Shown piece after piece: positions 48,996 to 57,671 of a stretch of 64,000 nt of DNA. The first letter of the stretch is position 1. Every line of letters starts with the position of its first letter. Both the position numbers and the translations under genes were made by a program. Under the pieces are notes generated by a model that had not been told where the DNA came from, searched no databases, and saw only the letters and a program-made list of their open reading frames with translations. The DNA comes from Kribbella solani (lineage in GTDB: Bacteria; Actinomycetota; Actinomycetes; Propionibacteriales; Kribbellaceae): the NCBI RefSeq assembly GCF_014205295.1, contig NZ_JACHNF010000001.1, forward strand, positions 5,828,001 through 5,892,000. The letters are read 5' to 3'.

Positions 48996-49505
48996 TCAGC
49001 TCTGCAACGGACGGTACATCACGTGCAATCCGACGTACCCGAGCTTGGCGTGGTCGAACGTCTCCGGCACCGTGCCGATGATCCGGAAGCCGAGCGCCTG
49101 CCAGAGGTGTACGGCCGACTCGTTGGTCTCGACGACGGCATTGAACTGGATCGACCGGAACCCGGACCGCCCGGCCCAGGCGATCATGTCCTCGCCGAGC
49201 GCCCGCCCGACGCCGCGACCACGGGCCTTGCCGTCGACCATGAAGCTCGCGCTGGCCACGTGCGCGCCGGGGCCGGGCTTGTTCGGGTACATGTTCGCGC
49301 TGCCGAGAACGGTGCCGTCGGCATCGACCGCGACCGTGGTCCGGCTCAGCGGCGAGCTGGACGGTGTCATCCAGATCGCCCGGGCCTGCTCCTCGGTCAG
49401 CTCCGGGTCATACGTGTACGTCTCGCGCGCGGTGACGATGTCGTGGAAGAACGGCCAGATGGCCGGCCAGTCGGCAGCGGTCGCGGATCTGATCTCAACA
49501 CTCAT
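48996..49505 (-). CDS. GNAT-family N-acetyltransferase
   Basis: 169 residues. IRSATAADWPAIWPFFHDIV start, YPNKPGPGAHVASASFMVDGKARGRGVGRALGEDM (acetyl-CoA loop) and VHLWQALGFRIIGTVPETF. The ending (HAKLGYVGLHVMYRPL) is that of the L-amino-acid/phosphinothricin-type N-acetyltransferases. First gene of the operon with the SCO6745-family protein. Confidence 0.9.
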   Translation of the reverse strand: MSVEIRSATAADWPAIWPFFHDIVTARETYTYDPELTEEQARAIWMTPSSSPLSRTTVAVDADGTVLGSANMYPNKPGPGAHVASASFMVDGKARGRGVGRALGEDMIAWAGRSGFRSIQFNAVVETNESAVHLWQALGFRIIGTVPETFDHAKLGYVGLHVMYRPLQS

Positions 49506-49569
49506 GATGGGAGAAGCATCACCCGGTGTTCACGGGAAGCCAAGCAGATTACGGATAGGCTGTCTGGGG

Positions 49570-50676
49570 ATGAGCAAATCTGTGATCCAGGGGCTGCCGC
49601 GCTGGACGCTGGTCGTGCCGGCGCTCGCGTTTCTCGACCTCGTGCTGTCCTGGCACCGCGATCTGGGCGCGGTGCTGCTGATCCTGGTCTGCGCCGGGCT
49701 GGGCGCCGCGGTGTTCGCCGCCGTCCACCACGCGGAGGTCGTCGCGCACCGGGTCGGCGAACCGTTCGGTACGCTGATTCTCGCGCTCGCGGTGACGATC
49801 ATCGAGGTCGCGCTGATCGTCACGCTGATGGCCTCGGCCGGCGGGGACAAGGCGGCGACGCTGGCCCGGGACACCGTGTTCGCGGCGGTGATGATCACTT
49901 CGAACGGCATCCTCGGGCTGGCGCTGGTCGTCGGCTCGCTCCGGCATCGCGTGCAGACGTTCCGGGTCCAGGCGTCGTACTCGGCGTTGTCGGTGATGAC
50001 CGCGCTGGTGACGCTGAGCCTGGTCCTGCCGACGTTCACCACGAGCGCGCCAGGCCCGCAGTTCAGCTCGGCGCAGCTCGCGTTCGCCGGTGTCACCTCC
50101 CTGGTGATGTACGGCGTCTTCGTGTTCATCCAGACGATCCGGCACCGGGACTACTTCCTTCCGGCCGGCGCCGACGGTGACACCGACGAGGACGAGGAAC
50201 ATCACGCCGCGGCGCCGAGTTCGGCGACCGCGCTGCTCAGTCTCGGCATGCTGCTGGTCTGTCTGGTGTCGGTGGTCGGGCTCGCCAAGACCGTCTCACC
50301 GAACCTCGAGTCCGCGGTGGAGACGGCCGGGCTGCCGCTCCCGGTGGTCGGTGTCGTGATCGCGCTGCTGGTGCTGCTGCCGGAGACGATCGCCGCGGTG
50401 CGGGCCGCACTGCGGGACCGTCTCCAGACCAGCCTCAACCTGGCGCTCGGCTCGGCCCTGGCCAGCATCGGCCTGACCATCCCGGCGATCGCGATCGCCT
50501 CCATCTGGCTGAAGGGGCCGCTCGTGCTCGGCCTCGGCGGCAAGGAGATGGTGCTGTTCGCGCTGACGGTCGTGACCGGTCTGTTCACGCTCTCCACCGG
50601 CCGGGCCACGCTGCTCCAGGGTGCTACTCACCTCGCCGTGTTCAGCGCGTTCCTGTTCCTCGCGGTAAGCCCCTGA
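49570..50676 (+). CDS. chaA: ChaA-type calcium/proton antiporter
   Basis: 368 residues, about eleven transmembrane helices. The two CaCA alpha-repeats are clear: GEPFGTLILALAVTIIEVALI near residue 60 and LVLLPETIAAVRAALRDRLQTSLNLALGSALASIGLTIP near residue 280. A short acidic loop (GADGDTDEDEEHH) separates the halves, typical of ChaA/CAX. Exchanges Ca2+ (or Na+/K+) for H+ across the cell membrane. Its 3' end overlaps the ankyrin gene by 35 bp. Confidence 0.92.
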   Translation: MSKSVIQGLPRWTLVVPALAFLDLVLSWHRDLGAVLLILVCAGLGAAVFAAVHHAEVVAHRVGEPFGTLILALAVTIIEVALIVTLMASAGGDKAATLARDTVFAAVMITSNGILGLALVVGSLRHRVQTFRVQASYSALSVMTALVTLSLVLPTFTTSAPGPQFSSAQLAFAGVTSLVMYGVFVFIQTIRHRDYFLPAGADGDTDEDEEHHAAAPSSATALLSLGMLLVCLVSVVGLAKTVSPNLESAVETAGLPLPVVGVVIALLVLLPETIAAVRAALRDRLQTSLNLALGSALASIGLTIPAIAIASIWLKGPLVLGLGGKEMVLFALTVVTGLFTLSTGRATLLQGATHLAVFSAFLFLAVSP

Positions 50677-52084
50677 GGTACTCGGCGACCGCCTGCCGGC
50701 CACCGTGTTCGGCCCAGCTCAGCGCGGTGCCGTGATAGTTGGGATCGCGTAGTTCGGGGTCGGCGCCGAGCTCGATCAGCTTCCGGACGGTCGCCAGCTG
50801 ACCGTTCAGGGCCGCGCGATGGATCGGCGCGGCACCGGAACAGACCTGGACCAGGTCGAATCCGAGCCGCTGCAATGGTTCCAGCGCCTCGGTCCGGCCG
50901 ATCTCGGCGGCGCGTACGGGCAGGTCCGGCCGGCGCGCCACCGCACGGGCAGCCAACTCGGGCTCGACCTCCGTCGTCTCGCCACGCATCGCCGCCGCGT
51001 ACACCTCGTGCAGCTGGTCCAGTGGTGCCGCACCGCGGGCGCGGAGCAACTCGGCGATCTCCGTGTGCCCTTGAACCGCTGCCAGCTCGTACGGCCGGTC
51101 GCCGCCGAACACCGGGTGCTTCGTACCGACGCCCTCCGGGTCGGTGCCTTGGGCAAGTACCAGCTCGACCCGATGCAACAGGCCGGCCGACGACGCGAAC
51201 AGCAGCTCGTCCTCTAGCAGTTGCTGTGGCGTCGGATGCGCGGTTGTCATCCGCTCGTGCCACGGACCGCCGTCACCTCGGCCGAGGCCGTATTCGAGCA
51301 GGAGCTCCAGGTGTACGTCGTCGTACGGCGGCGGACAGCCGGGACCGCAGTTGTACATGGTCTGGCTGTCGTTCGCGTCGGCGCCCGCGTCGAGGAGGAG
51401 CCGCGCGAGCTCGACCCGGTCGCGGTGTGGCGGCTGATCGCCCTCGCCCCGCCCGAACACGCCGGTGAGCGCGGTGAACGGCGAGGGCAGGCCCTGCCAG
51501 AGATAGCCCGCGTTCGGGTCCGCGCCGTTCGCCAGCAGCAGGTGGGCGATTTCGAGCTGGTTCGGCGCGTCGAGGCGACTGTACGTGAGGTACAGCAAGG
51601 GTTCCCAGCGGTACGGTCCACCTTCGACGGCCGATTGCGCCAAGTTGGCGCGTACGCCGTCCAGGTCGCCCGCGACGACCTGGGTGTAGATGTTGCTTCG
51701 GGCAATGTCCGGGAACCGGTCGAGCAACGCTCTTGCGGACTGCTGCCGGGCCGGATCGTCCTGCCCGTAGTGCAGCGTGGCCAGCCGGAGGAACTCGTCG
51801 GCGCGCTGCTCCGGCGTGTCGAGCGGGCCACCGACGGACTGTCGGTGCGGCCAACGACTGTACCGGTCGACCAGCTCCAGATGGCGGACGATCCGCGGCC
51901 AGCTCGGGAAGCCATAGCTACGGGCGATCACCAGTTGGGCATCGGCCAGCGTCAGCACCGGATGGAACTCGCCGGCCAGCGCGAGCGCGGCGCCGTCGCC
52001 GGCGCGGACGTTCTTGAGCAGGGACTTGGCCTGACCGCGCAGATGGTCCAGGTGCGGGTCGTCCGGAAGGTTTCGGGTCGGCAT
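50642..52084 (-). CDS. Ankyrin-repeat protein
   Basis: 480 residues, no signal or membrane segment. Ankyrin-type repeats are visible as LEIAHLLLANGADPNAG, VELARLLLDAGADAND, EIAELLRARGAAP and ATVRKLIELGADPELRD, with gaps. The N-terminal 100 residues (LRGQAKSLLKNVRAGDGAALA) are helical. Probably a protein-binding scaffold; partners unknown. The ATG at 52084 has a perfect AGAGAGGAGGT site, which can be masked by a hairpin in the leader. Confidence 0.85.
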   Translation of the reverse strand: MPTRNLPDDPHLDHLRGQAKSLLKNVRAGDGAALALAGEFHPVLTLADAQLVIARSYGFPSWPRIVRHLELVDRYSRWPHRQSVGGPLDTPEQRADEFLRLATLHYGQDDPARQQSARALLDRFPDIARSNIYTQVVAGDLDGVRANLAQSAVEGGPYRWEPLLYLTYSRLDAPNQLEIAHLLLANGADPNAGYLWQGLPSPFTALTGVFGRGEGDQPPHRDRVELARLLLDAGADANDSQTMYNCGPGCPPPYDDVHLELLLEYGLGRGDGGPWHERMTTAHPTPQQLLEDELLFASSAGLLHRVELVLAQGTDPEGVGTKHPVFGGDRPYELAAVQGHTEIAELLRARGAAPLDQLHEVYAAAMRGETTEVEPELAARAVARRPDLPVRAAEIGRTEALEPLQRLGFDLVQVCSGAAPIHRAALNGQLATVRKLIELGADPELRDPNYHGTALSWAEHGGRQAVAEYLRGLPRGTGTR

Positions 52085-52089
52085 CGCCG

Positions 52090-52139
52090 ACCTCCTCTCT
52101 ACGAGCCTGCTGTCCGCGTCGTCAGGCGAGAAAGGAGGT
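52090..52139 (-). promoter_or_regulatory. Leader hairpin masking the ankyrin-gene ribosome-binding site
   Basis: On the minus strand ACCTCCTTTCT (52139-52129) can pair along all 11 positions (one G-U) with AGAGAGGAGGT (52100-52090), which is the Shine-Dalgarno 5 bases before the ATG. An inner stem GCCTG/CAGGC (52127-52123, 52109-52105) extends the hairpin. If folded, initiation is blocked; the trigger is unknown. Confidence 0.6.
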
Positions 52140-52228
52140 GAATCGAGGTCACACGGCGTCAAGCATTCAGGTGGGCTGAGCCCTTCCCGCGGACCGGTGG
52201 CGCCCTGCGCGCCTCCGTCGAGAGTAGC

Positions 52229-52588
52229 TCACAGCGGCTTTTCCATCCACCACTCGGTGAACTCGTGCGCGCGGTCCTTGTCCAGCCGGATCACCCAGAG
52301 GTTGCTGAACTCGGACGGCGGATTCGTCAGATAGGTGGTCCAGCCGCGGACGAACCCGACCCCGTCACCGAACCCGAGCACCTCGTACTCGAACGTCGTC
52401 TCACCGGGGCCGTCCGCGACCTCGAGCCAGGCGCTGACGATCGCGTCCCGGCCGAGTACCGGCGGTTCGTCCGGACGCCGGTACCAGGCGGCGTCCTCGG
52501 TCCAGAGCGCGGCGACGTGCGCGGGATCGTTGCTCTCCCACGCCTTCCGGTAGCGCTCGACCCACCGGTCGAGGTCCTTCTCCTTCAT
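52229..52588 (-). CDS. SnoaL/NTF2-like protein
   Basis: 119 residues. RWVERYRKAWESNDPAHVAALWTEDAAWYRRPDEPPVLGRDAIVSAWLE and a C-terminal LWVIRLDKDRAHEFTEWWMEKP are the NTF2-like fold of SnoaL-type cyclases/hydrolases or small-molecule-binding proteins. ATG at 52588; no metabolic neighbours. Confidence 0.85.
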   Translation of the reverse strand: MKEKDLDRWVERYRKAWESNDPAHVAALWTEDAAWYRRPDEPPVLGRDAIVSAWLEVADGPGETTFEYEVLGFGDGVGFVRGWTTYLTNPPSEFSNLWVIRLDKDRAHEFTEWWMEKPL

Positions 52589-52654
52589 GCGCTGACCCAG
52601 CACGTCATGCCGCCATCCTGCCCCAGCCGAGACCCAGATCACGTCAAGGCGTAC

Positions 52655-52712
52655 TTGAACATGTTCAAAACGTCGGCGTACGGTCGGTGGCAACAGAATT
52701 GAACGTGTTCAA
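52655..52712. promoter_or_regulatory. Two TTGAAC-N2-GTTCAA operators for the TetR operon
   Basis: TTGAACATGTTCAA (52655-52668, perfect) and TTGAACGTGTTCAA (52699-52712) are 44 bp apart, about four helical turns. The second lies 15 bp before the start of the operon that ends with tetR (53558), so autorepression by looping or paired binding is likely. Confidence 0.7.
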
Positions 52713-52727
52713 GAAGTGGGGACGAGA

Positions 52728-53183
52728 ATGAACCTGACGGTGACGACGTACCTGATCTACCTGCTGATCGCGGTGCCGCTGACGATCTGGGTGGCGCGAA
52801 CGCTGAGCCGGAATGGCAAGATCTTCCTGATCGACGTGTTCCACGGGAACGAGGCCTTCGCCGACGCGGTGAACCGGTTGCTGCTGGTCGGGTTCTACCT
52901 GCTCAACCTCGGGTTCGTGACGCTGTTCCTGCGCAGCGACCGCGCGGTGCTGGACGCGAGCGGAGTCTTCGAGCAACTGAGCGTGAAACTCGGGATCGTG
53001 ATGCTGGTGCTCGGGCTGGTGCACCTGTCGAACGTCTGGATCTTCAACAAGATCCGCACCCGCAGCCGGCTCGACAGCCTGAGCCACCCGCCGGTACCGC
53101 CGAACGACGTGACCCCGATGCCGCCGCTGACGATGAACGAGCAGGCGGCCCAGGCCGGGTACTGGGGACCCGGGCGTGCGTGA
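52728..53183 (+). CDS. Small membrane protein, unknown function
   Basis: 151 residues with three transmembrane helices (TYLIYLLIAVPLTIWVA; LLLVGFYLLNLGFVTLFL; LGIVMLVLGLVHLSNVWIF) and a soluble proline-rich tail. First gene of an operon with a DCC thiol oxidoreductase and TetR; the operators TTGAAC-N2-GTTCAA lie upstream. The next start overlaps its stop by 8 bp. Confidence 0.82.
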   Translation: MNLTVTTYLIYLLIAVPLTIWVARTLSRNGKIFLIDVFHGNEAFADAVNRLLLVGFYLLNLGFVTLFLRSDRAVLDASGVFEQLSVKLGIVMLVLGLVHLSNVWIFNKIRTRSRLDSLSHPPVPPNDVTPMPPLTMNEQAAQAGYWGPGRA

Positions 53184-53586
53184 GTTGACGGTCCTGTACG
53201 ACGACCACTGCCCGGTGTGCCGGCGGTTCAAGAGCTGGCTGGCGGCGCAGCGGCCGGCGCCGGACGGGGAAGGCGGGGTGGTGCGCCTGCGGTTCGTCGT
53301 GGCGGGGTCGGCGGACGCGCGGGCGCGCTACCCGGAGCTGGACCACGCGGCGACGTTGCGTGAGGTGACGGTGATCGCCGACGACGGTTCCGTGTACGTC
53401 GGTGACCGGGCCTGGATCGTGTGCCTGTGGGCCACGGGGGAGCACAGGCACACGGCGGTACGTCTCGCGAGCCCGGCGATGCGGCCGGTGGCGAAGGCGA
53501 TGGTGCAGGCGGCCGCGGGGCTGCGGCGGTTGAGTGGAGGTGACTACGCTGACGAGTGTGACGGACAGTGCGACCGCCAAGGGTGA
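53176..53586 (+). CDS. DCC-family thiol-disulfide oxidoreductase
   Basis: 136 residues. The N-terminal LTVLYDDHCPVCRRFKSWL has the CPVC redox pair of the DCC family, thioredoxin-like proteins found with membrane partners. It overlaps the membrane-protein gene before it and the TetR gene after it, so it is part of one operon; it may reduce or oxidise that membrane protein. GTG start. Confidence 0.85.
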   Translation: MRELTVLYDDHCPVCRRFKSWLAAQRPAPDGEGGVVRLRFVVAGSADARARYPELDHAATLREVTVIADDGSVYVGDRAWIVCLWATGEHRHTAVRLASPAMRPVAKAMVQAAAGLRRLSGGDYADECDGQCDRQG

Positions 53587-54226
53587 GCAGACGCGCGAGC
53601 TGATCCTGTCGACCGCGCTGCGGTTGTTCCGGGAGCAGGGGTACGGGAAGACCACGATGCGCGCGATCGCCACCGAAGCGGGGGTCTCGGTCGGCAACGC
53701 GTACTACTACTACGGCTCCAAGGACCACCTGATGCAGGCGTACTACGACCTGCTCCAGGACCAGCATCGGGAAGCGGTCGAGTCGGTGCTCGCGGCCGAA
53801 AAGGCGTTCGTGCCGCGGATGACGGGCGTACTGCTGACGTGGTTGGACGTGGCGGCGCCGTACCACGAGTTCGCCGGCACGTTCTTCAAGACGGCGGCCG
53901 ACCCGAAGAGTCCTTTGTCGCCGTTCAGTGACGAGTCACGGCCGGCTCGCGAGGCGAGTATCGAGATCTTCCGGCGGGTGGTCGAGGGATCGGACCTCAA
54001 AATACCGGCGGACCTGCGCGACGAACTACCTGAACTGCTCTGGCTACTCCAGATGGGCGTCGTGCTCTTCTGGGTACACGATCAGAGCGCGGACGTCCGG
54101 CGTACCAGGACCCTCGTGAACCGCGTGGTACCTCTCGTCGACCGGCTGCTTCGCCTGACCCGCATCCCCGGCGTACGCGGCGTGACGAACGAGTTGGTCG
54201 GCCTGATCCGCTCGATCAAGCCCTGA
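53558..54226 (+). CDS. TetR-family transcriptional regulator
   Basis: 222 residues from GTG 53558 (GTG 53534 is an alternative start). HTH AIATEAGVSVGNAYYYYGSKDHLM, then a helical ligand domain. It is the last gene of the operon, so it probably represses its own operon through the two palindromes upstream of the first gene. Confidence 0.9.
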   Translation: MTDSATAKGEQTRELILSTALRLFREQGYGKTTMRAIATEAGVSVGNAYYYYGSKDHLMQAYYDLLQDQHREAVESVLAAEKAFVPRMTGVLLTWLDVAAPYHEFAGTFFKTAADPKSPLSPFSDESRPAREASIEIFRRVVEGSDLKIPADLRDELPELLWLLQMGVVLFWVHDQSADVRRTRTLVNRVVPLVDRLLRLTRIPGVRGVTNELVGLIRSIKP

Positions 54227-54229
54227 CGC

Positions 54230-54739
54230 TCACTCGCCGACGGCGCCGTCCAGCCGCTCCCGGAGCAGATCGGCGTGGCCGTTGTGGCGCGCGTACTCCT
54301 CGATCAGGTGGAGGTAGAGATAGCGCAACGAGTACGCGGAATCGTGGCCCGGGCGGATGAACGTGGCATCCAGGTCGTACTGTGCGGCGAGGTCGTCCGA
54401 GGTCTTCACGATCGCGCGAAAGTCATCCAGGTCCTGCTCGGCCTGAGCGGGATCGACCAGGTCGAAATCGCCGTCCGGATACTCGTTGGACCAGTACTTC
54501 GGTGCCGACGGGTGGTCGGCCAGGGCGCGGTGGAACCAGTATTTCTCCACCTCGCTCAGGTGCCTGACCAGGCCGATCAGCGACATGCTCGACGGGTCCA
54601 CGGCCCGCTGGACGAGCTGTTCGGCGGTCAGGCCGGACAGCTTCCAGAGCAGGGTGCCACGCTGGTAGTCGAGGAAGCTCCGAAGCAGTACGCGCTCGTC
54701 CGCGACCGGCGGCGGATCGACCCGAAACTCTTCCGTCAT
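54230..54739 (-). CDS. DinB-family (DUF664-like) protein
   Basis: 169 residues of the DinB/mycothiol-dependent bundle: RSFLDYQRGTLLWKLSGLTAEQLVQRAV, LIGLVRHLSEVEKYWFHRAL and a C-terminal LHLIEEYARHNGHADLLRERLDG with His residues of the metal site (H...H..H). Some members are mycothiol-dependent maleylpyruvate isomerases or glutathione-type transferases. Overall unknown; 4 bp after the convergent tetR stop. Confidence 0.88.
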   Translation of the reverse strand: MTEEFRVDPPPVADERVLLRSFLDYQRGTLLWKLSGLTAEQLVQRAVDPSSMSLIGLVRHLSEVEKYWFHRALADHPSAPKYWSNEYPDGDFDLVDPAQAEQDLDDFRAIVKTSDDLAAQYDLDATFIRPGHDSAYSLRYLYLHLIEEYARHNGHADLLRERLDGAVGE

Positions 54740-54832
54740 GCGGTGAACCTAGCGTGTACGGCGGGTGTGGTGCGACAGGTGTGTGAGAAGTGTCCTGTGG
54801 ATAAGCGGGGGTGTACTGATCTCCGGTGCCGT

Positions 54833-54930
54833 AAACTGTTCGTGACGGCCCGCCCAGTTCTGCCTCGGGCCGGTTGCGCAATCACATTGCGCCAGCAGTC
54901 GACCACCACGCGCCGCGGCCGTAGGGCCGC
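54833..54930 (+). promoter_or_regulatory. Structured 5' leader of the DEAD-box helicase gene
   Basis: A -10-like TAAACT (54833-54838) precedes two hairpins, GCGCAAT-CAC-ATTGCGC (54876-54892) and GCGGCC-GTAG-GGCCGC (54915-54930), and the ATG follows at 54967. A leader of about 120 bases with stable stems is usual for RNA-helicase genes that are autoregulated or cold-induced; the regulation itself is inferred. Confidence 0.5.
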
Positions 54931-54966
54931 GCCGGGCAGGACGACCCCTTTGACTTTGGAGTACCT

Positions 54967-56712
54967 ATGGCGGTCCGCCGCCCCACTGACACACGCACGC
55001 CCAACCAGTCCACCAACAAGCTCTTCAGCGCCCCAACCGCCGACGGCAACGGTTCCAGCGCTCCGCGCGGTTCCAGCCGTTCTGGCGGTGCGCCCGCCGC
55101 TTCCACCGCATCCGCCTCGTCCGGTGCATCCGCTTCCCCCGGTGCCGCCGCTTCTCCCGGTGCCGCCGCTTCTTCGGGTGCCGCTGCCGATTCGGCCGGT
55201 GCGCCCGCGCGTCGGCGTCGGCGTCGTGGTGGCGCCGGCCGGAACCGGCAGACCTCGGCCGCCAAGCCTGCCGAGGGTGCCAAGACCACCAAGGCCACGA
55301 AGGCTGCCGAGCTCGTCGAGGTTGCTGACAGCAACGACTTCGACGCCCTCGGTGAGCAGCCCGAAGTGGTTGCCTCAGACAACAGAACGTTCGCCGAGCT
55401 CGGCCTGCCCAAGGTGCTGGTGAGCGCCCTGTCCGCGGCCGGCGTGGAGAAGCCGTTCCCGATCCAGGCGGCCACGCTGCCGGACTCACTGGCCGGAAAG
55501 GACGTTCTCGGGCGCGGCCGCACCGGCTCCGGTAAGACGTATGCCTTCGTCCTGCCGGTCCTGGCCCGGCTGGCCGCCGACGGCGGCAACCGCCGTCCGA
55601 ACCACCCCCGCGCGCTGATCCTGGCGCCGACGCGTGAGCTCGCGACCCAGATCCAGGCCTCGATCACCCCGCTCGCGGAGAGGCTCGGCCTGCGCTCGAT
55701 GACGATCTTCGGCGGCGTCGGCCACGGCCCGCAGATCAACGGCCTGCGCAAGGGCGCGGACATCGTCGTCGCCTGCCCGGGCCGGCTCGAGGACCACCTG
55801 CAGGCCGGTCACGTCCGGCTCGACGCGGTGCGGATCACCGTCCTCGACGAGGCCGACCACATGGCCGATCTCGGGTTCCTCCCGGCCGTCCGCCGCATTC
55901 TCGAGGCGACTCCGGCGGATGCGCAGCGGCTGCTGTTCTCCGCCACGCTGGACGCCGGTGTCGACGTGCTGGTCCGCCGCTTCATGACCGACCCGGTCAC
56001 GCACAGCGTCGACTCGGCCCGTTCACCGGTCGCGAAGATGACGCACCACGTGCTGCACGTGCAGTCCGACGCGCGGCTCCCGGTCCTGGTCGACCTGACC
56101 GCCGCGCCGGGGCGTTCGCTCGTCTTCACCCGGACCAAGTACGGCGCCAAGGCTCTTACCAAGAAGCTGATCGCCCAGGGCGTACCGGCTGTCGAGCTGC
56201 ACGGAAACCTGTCCCAGGGCGCCCGTACGCGGAATCTCGAAGCCTTCGCGGACGGTACGGCCCGGACGCTGGTCGCCACCGACATCGCGGCCCGCGGGAT
56301 TCACGTCGACGGTGTCACGCTGGTGATCCACGCGGACCCGCCGATCGAGCACAAGGCGTACCTGCACCGCTCCGGCCGGACTGCCCGCGCCGGCGCCGAA
56401 GGTACGGTCGTCACGCTGATGACCGACGAGCAGGTGCGGGATGTCCGCGACCTGACCAAGAAGGCCGGCATCGCGCCGAAGACCACCAAGGTCGCCGCCG
56501 ACCACCCGTTGCTGTCCGAGCTGGCGCCCGGCGAGCGTACGTACGTCGCGCCGCCGCCGAAGGACGCGCCGGCCAAGCCGACACGCGGCAAGCAAGCGCC
56601 GGCCGGCAATCAGGGTGGCGCACGTGCCGGAGGCGGTCGCGCCGGTGGACCTGGTCGCCGCCCAGCCCGCCGTGGACGCCGCCGTCGCGCCAGCGGACAA
56701 CAGGCGGCCTAG
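54967..56712 (+). CDS. DEAD-box RNA helicase
   Basis: 581 residues. Motifs: Q-motif region with PFPIQ, GRGRTGSGKT (I), APTRELATQI (Ia), CPGRLEDHL (Ib), DEAD in VLDEADHM (II), SAT in LLFSATLD (III), ARGIHVD (V), HRSGRTARAG (VI). The first 130 residues are low-complexity Ala/Ser/Pro and an Arg run (ARRRRRRGG), the last 50 are Arg/Gly-rich; both can bind RNA. RNA unwinding, likely ribosome assembly or cold response. Confidence 0.93.
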   Translation: MAVRRPTDTRTPNQSTNKLFSAPTADGNGSSAPRGSSRSGGAPAASTASASSGASASPGAAASPGAAASSGAAADSAGAPARRRRRRGGAGRNRQTSAAKPAEGAKTTKATKAAELVEVADSNDFDALGEQPEVVASDNRTFAELGLPKVLVSALSAAGVEKPFPIQAATLPDSLAGKDVLGRGRTGSGKTYAFVLPVLARLAADGGNRRPNHPRALILAPTRELATQIQASITPLAERLGLRSMTIFGGVGHGPQINGLRKGADIVVACPGRLEDHLQAGHVRLDAVRITVLDEADHMADLGFLPAVRRILEATPADAQRLLFSATLDAGVDVLVRRFMTDPVTHSVDSARSPVAKMTHHVLHVQSDARLPVLVDLTAAPGRSLVFTRTKYGAKALTKKLIAQGVPAVELHGNLSQGARTRNLEAFADGTARTLVATDIAARGIHVDGVTLVIHADPPIEHKAYLHRSGRTARAGAEGTVVTLMTDEQVRDVRDLTKKAGIAPKTTKVAADHPLLSELAPGERTYVAPPPKDAPAKPTRGKQAPAGNQGGARAGGGRAGGPGRRPARRGRRRRASGQQAA

Positions 56713-56744
56713 TGCGCCGTCAGTGAGCTGACAGCGGGGGACCG

Positions 56745-57656
56745 ATGCGGATTCGAACGGTTCTGAACGACCTGGTGCCGGGAGCGCTGGGGGTCTGCGA
56801 CTCGCACGACCACCTGTTCTTCCGGTCCGCGGCACTGCCCGGGCAGGAGCTGGATGACGAGGCGGCCGCAATCGCGGAGGTACGGGCGTTCGCGGACGCC
56901 GGCGGTCAGGCGATCGTGCAATGGACACCGCACGGCCTGAACCGCCGGGCCGCCGCGCTGCCCAAGATCTCCACCCGCACCGGTGTCGCGATCGTCGCAG
57001 CCACCGGCCTGCACCGCGCCGAGCACTACCCCGAGGGGTACGTCGACAAGGTGCAGGATCGGCTGGCCGAGCTGTTCGTCCGCGAGCTCACCGTCGGCAT
57101 CGGCGACACGCCGGTCCGGGCCGGGCTGATCAAGGTCGCATCCGGCTTCCACGTACTCGACGCGCACGCGGAGCGGGTGATCCGCGCCGCGGCGGAAGCA
57201 CATCATGCGACGAACGCGCCGATCGCCGTACATCACGAGCTCGGGTCCGCGGCGGACGCCGTACTCGACTTGCTGGTCGACCGGCTCGACGTGCACCCGG
57301 CGGCGGTCATCCTCGGGCACCTCAACCGCTTCCCCGACCACCGGCTGCATCGCGAGCTGGCGGCGCGCGGCGCGTGGCTGGCGTTCGACGGGCCGTCGCG
57401 GGCCAACCACGCGACCGACCCGCGGCTGACCGACTGCCTGGCCGCGCTGATCGACGCCGGGTATGCCGACCGGTTGCTACTCGGTGGCGACACCACGACC
57501 GCTCGCGCGCGGGCCGCGACCGGAGAAGGACCGGGGATGCCGTACCTGCTGACCCACCTCCGGCCGCGGATCAGCCGGCATTTCGGTGCCGACGTCGCGG
57601 ACGCCGTGTTCCGGACCAACCCGGCGCGCGCCTTCGCCACCGATTGGCGGCAGTAG
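56745..57656 (+). CDS. Phosphotriesterase-family (amidohydrolase-type) protein
   Basis: 303 residues, TIM-barrel. DSHDHLFF supplies the first two metal His, GLIKVAS the bridging Lys, APIAVHHELG and AVILGHLNR the next His, and LLLGGDTTT the catalytic Asp. Such proteins hydrolyse lactones, phosphotriesters or related compounds; natural substrate unknown. Starts 32 bp after the helicase and precedes the DUF1304 gene by 15 bp. Confidence 0.86.
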   Translation: MRIRTVLNDLVPGALGVCDSHDHLFFRSAALPGQELDDEAAAIAEVRAFADAGGQAIVQWTPHGLNRRAAALPKISTRTGVAIVAATGLHRAEHYPEGYVDKVQDRLAELFVRELTVGIGDTPVRAGLIKVASGFHVLDAHAERVIRAAAEAHHATNAPIAVHHELGSAADAVLDLLVDRLDVHPAAVILGHLNRFPDHRLHRELAARGAWLAFDGPSRANHATDPRLTDCLAALIDAGYADRLLLGGDTTTARARAATGEGPGMPYLLTHLRPRISRHFGADVADAVFRTNPARAFATDWRQ

Positions 57657-57671
57657 CGGTACCTTCCGAGC

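Noticed and set aside
52126..52142. Match of AGAAAGGAGGTGA to the complement of the 16S rRNA 3' end
   Set aside because: Thirteen bases only and no rRNA sequence around; better explained as the anti-Shine-Dalgarno arm of the leader hairpin.
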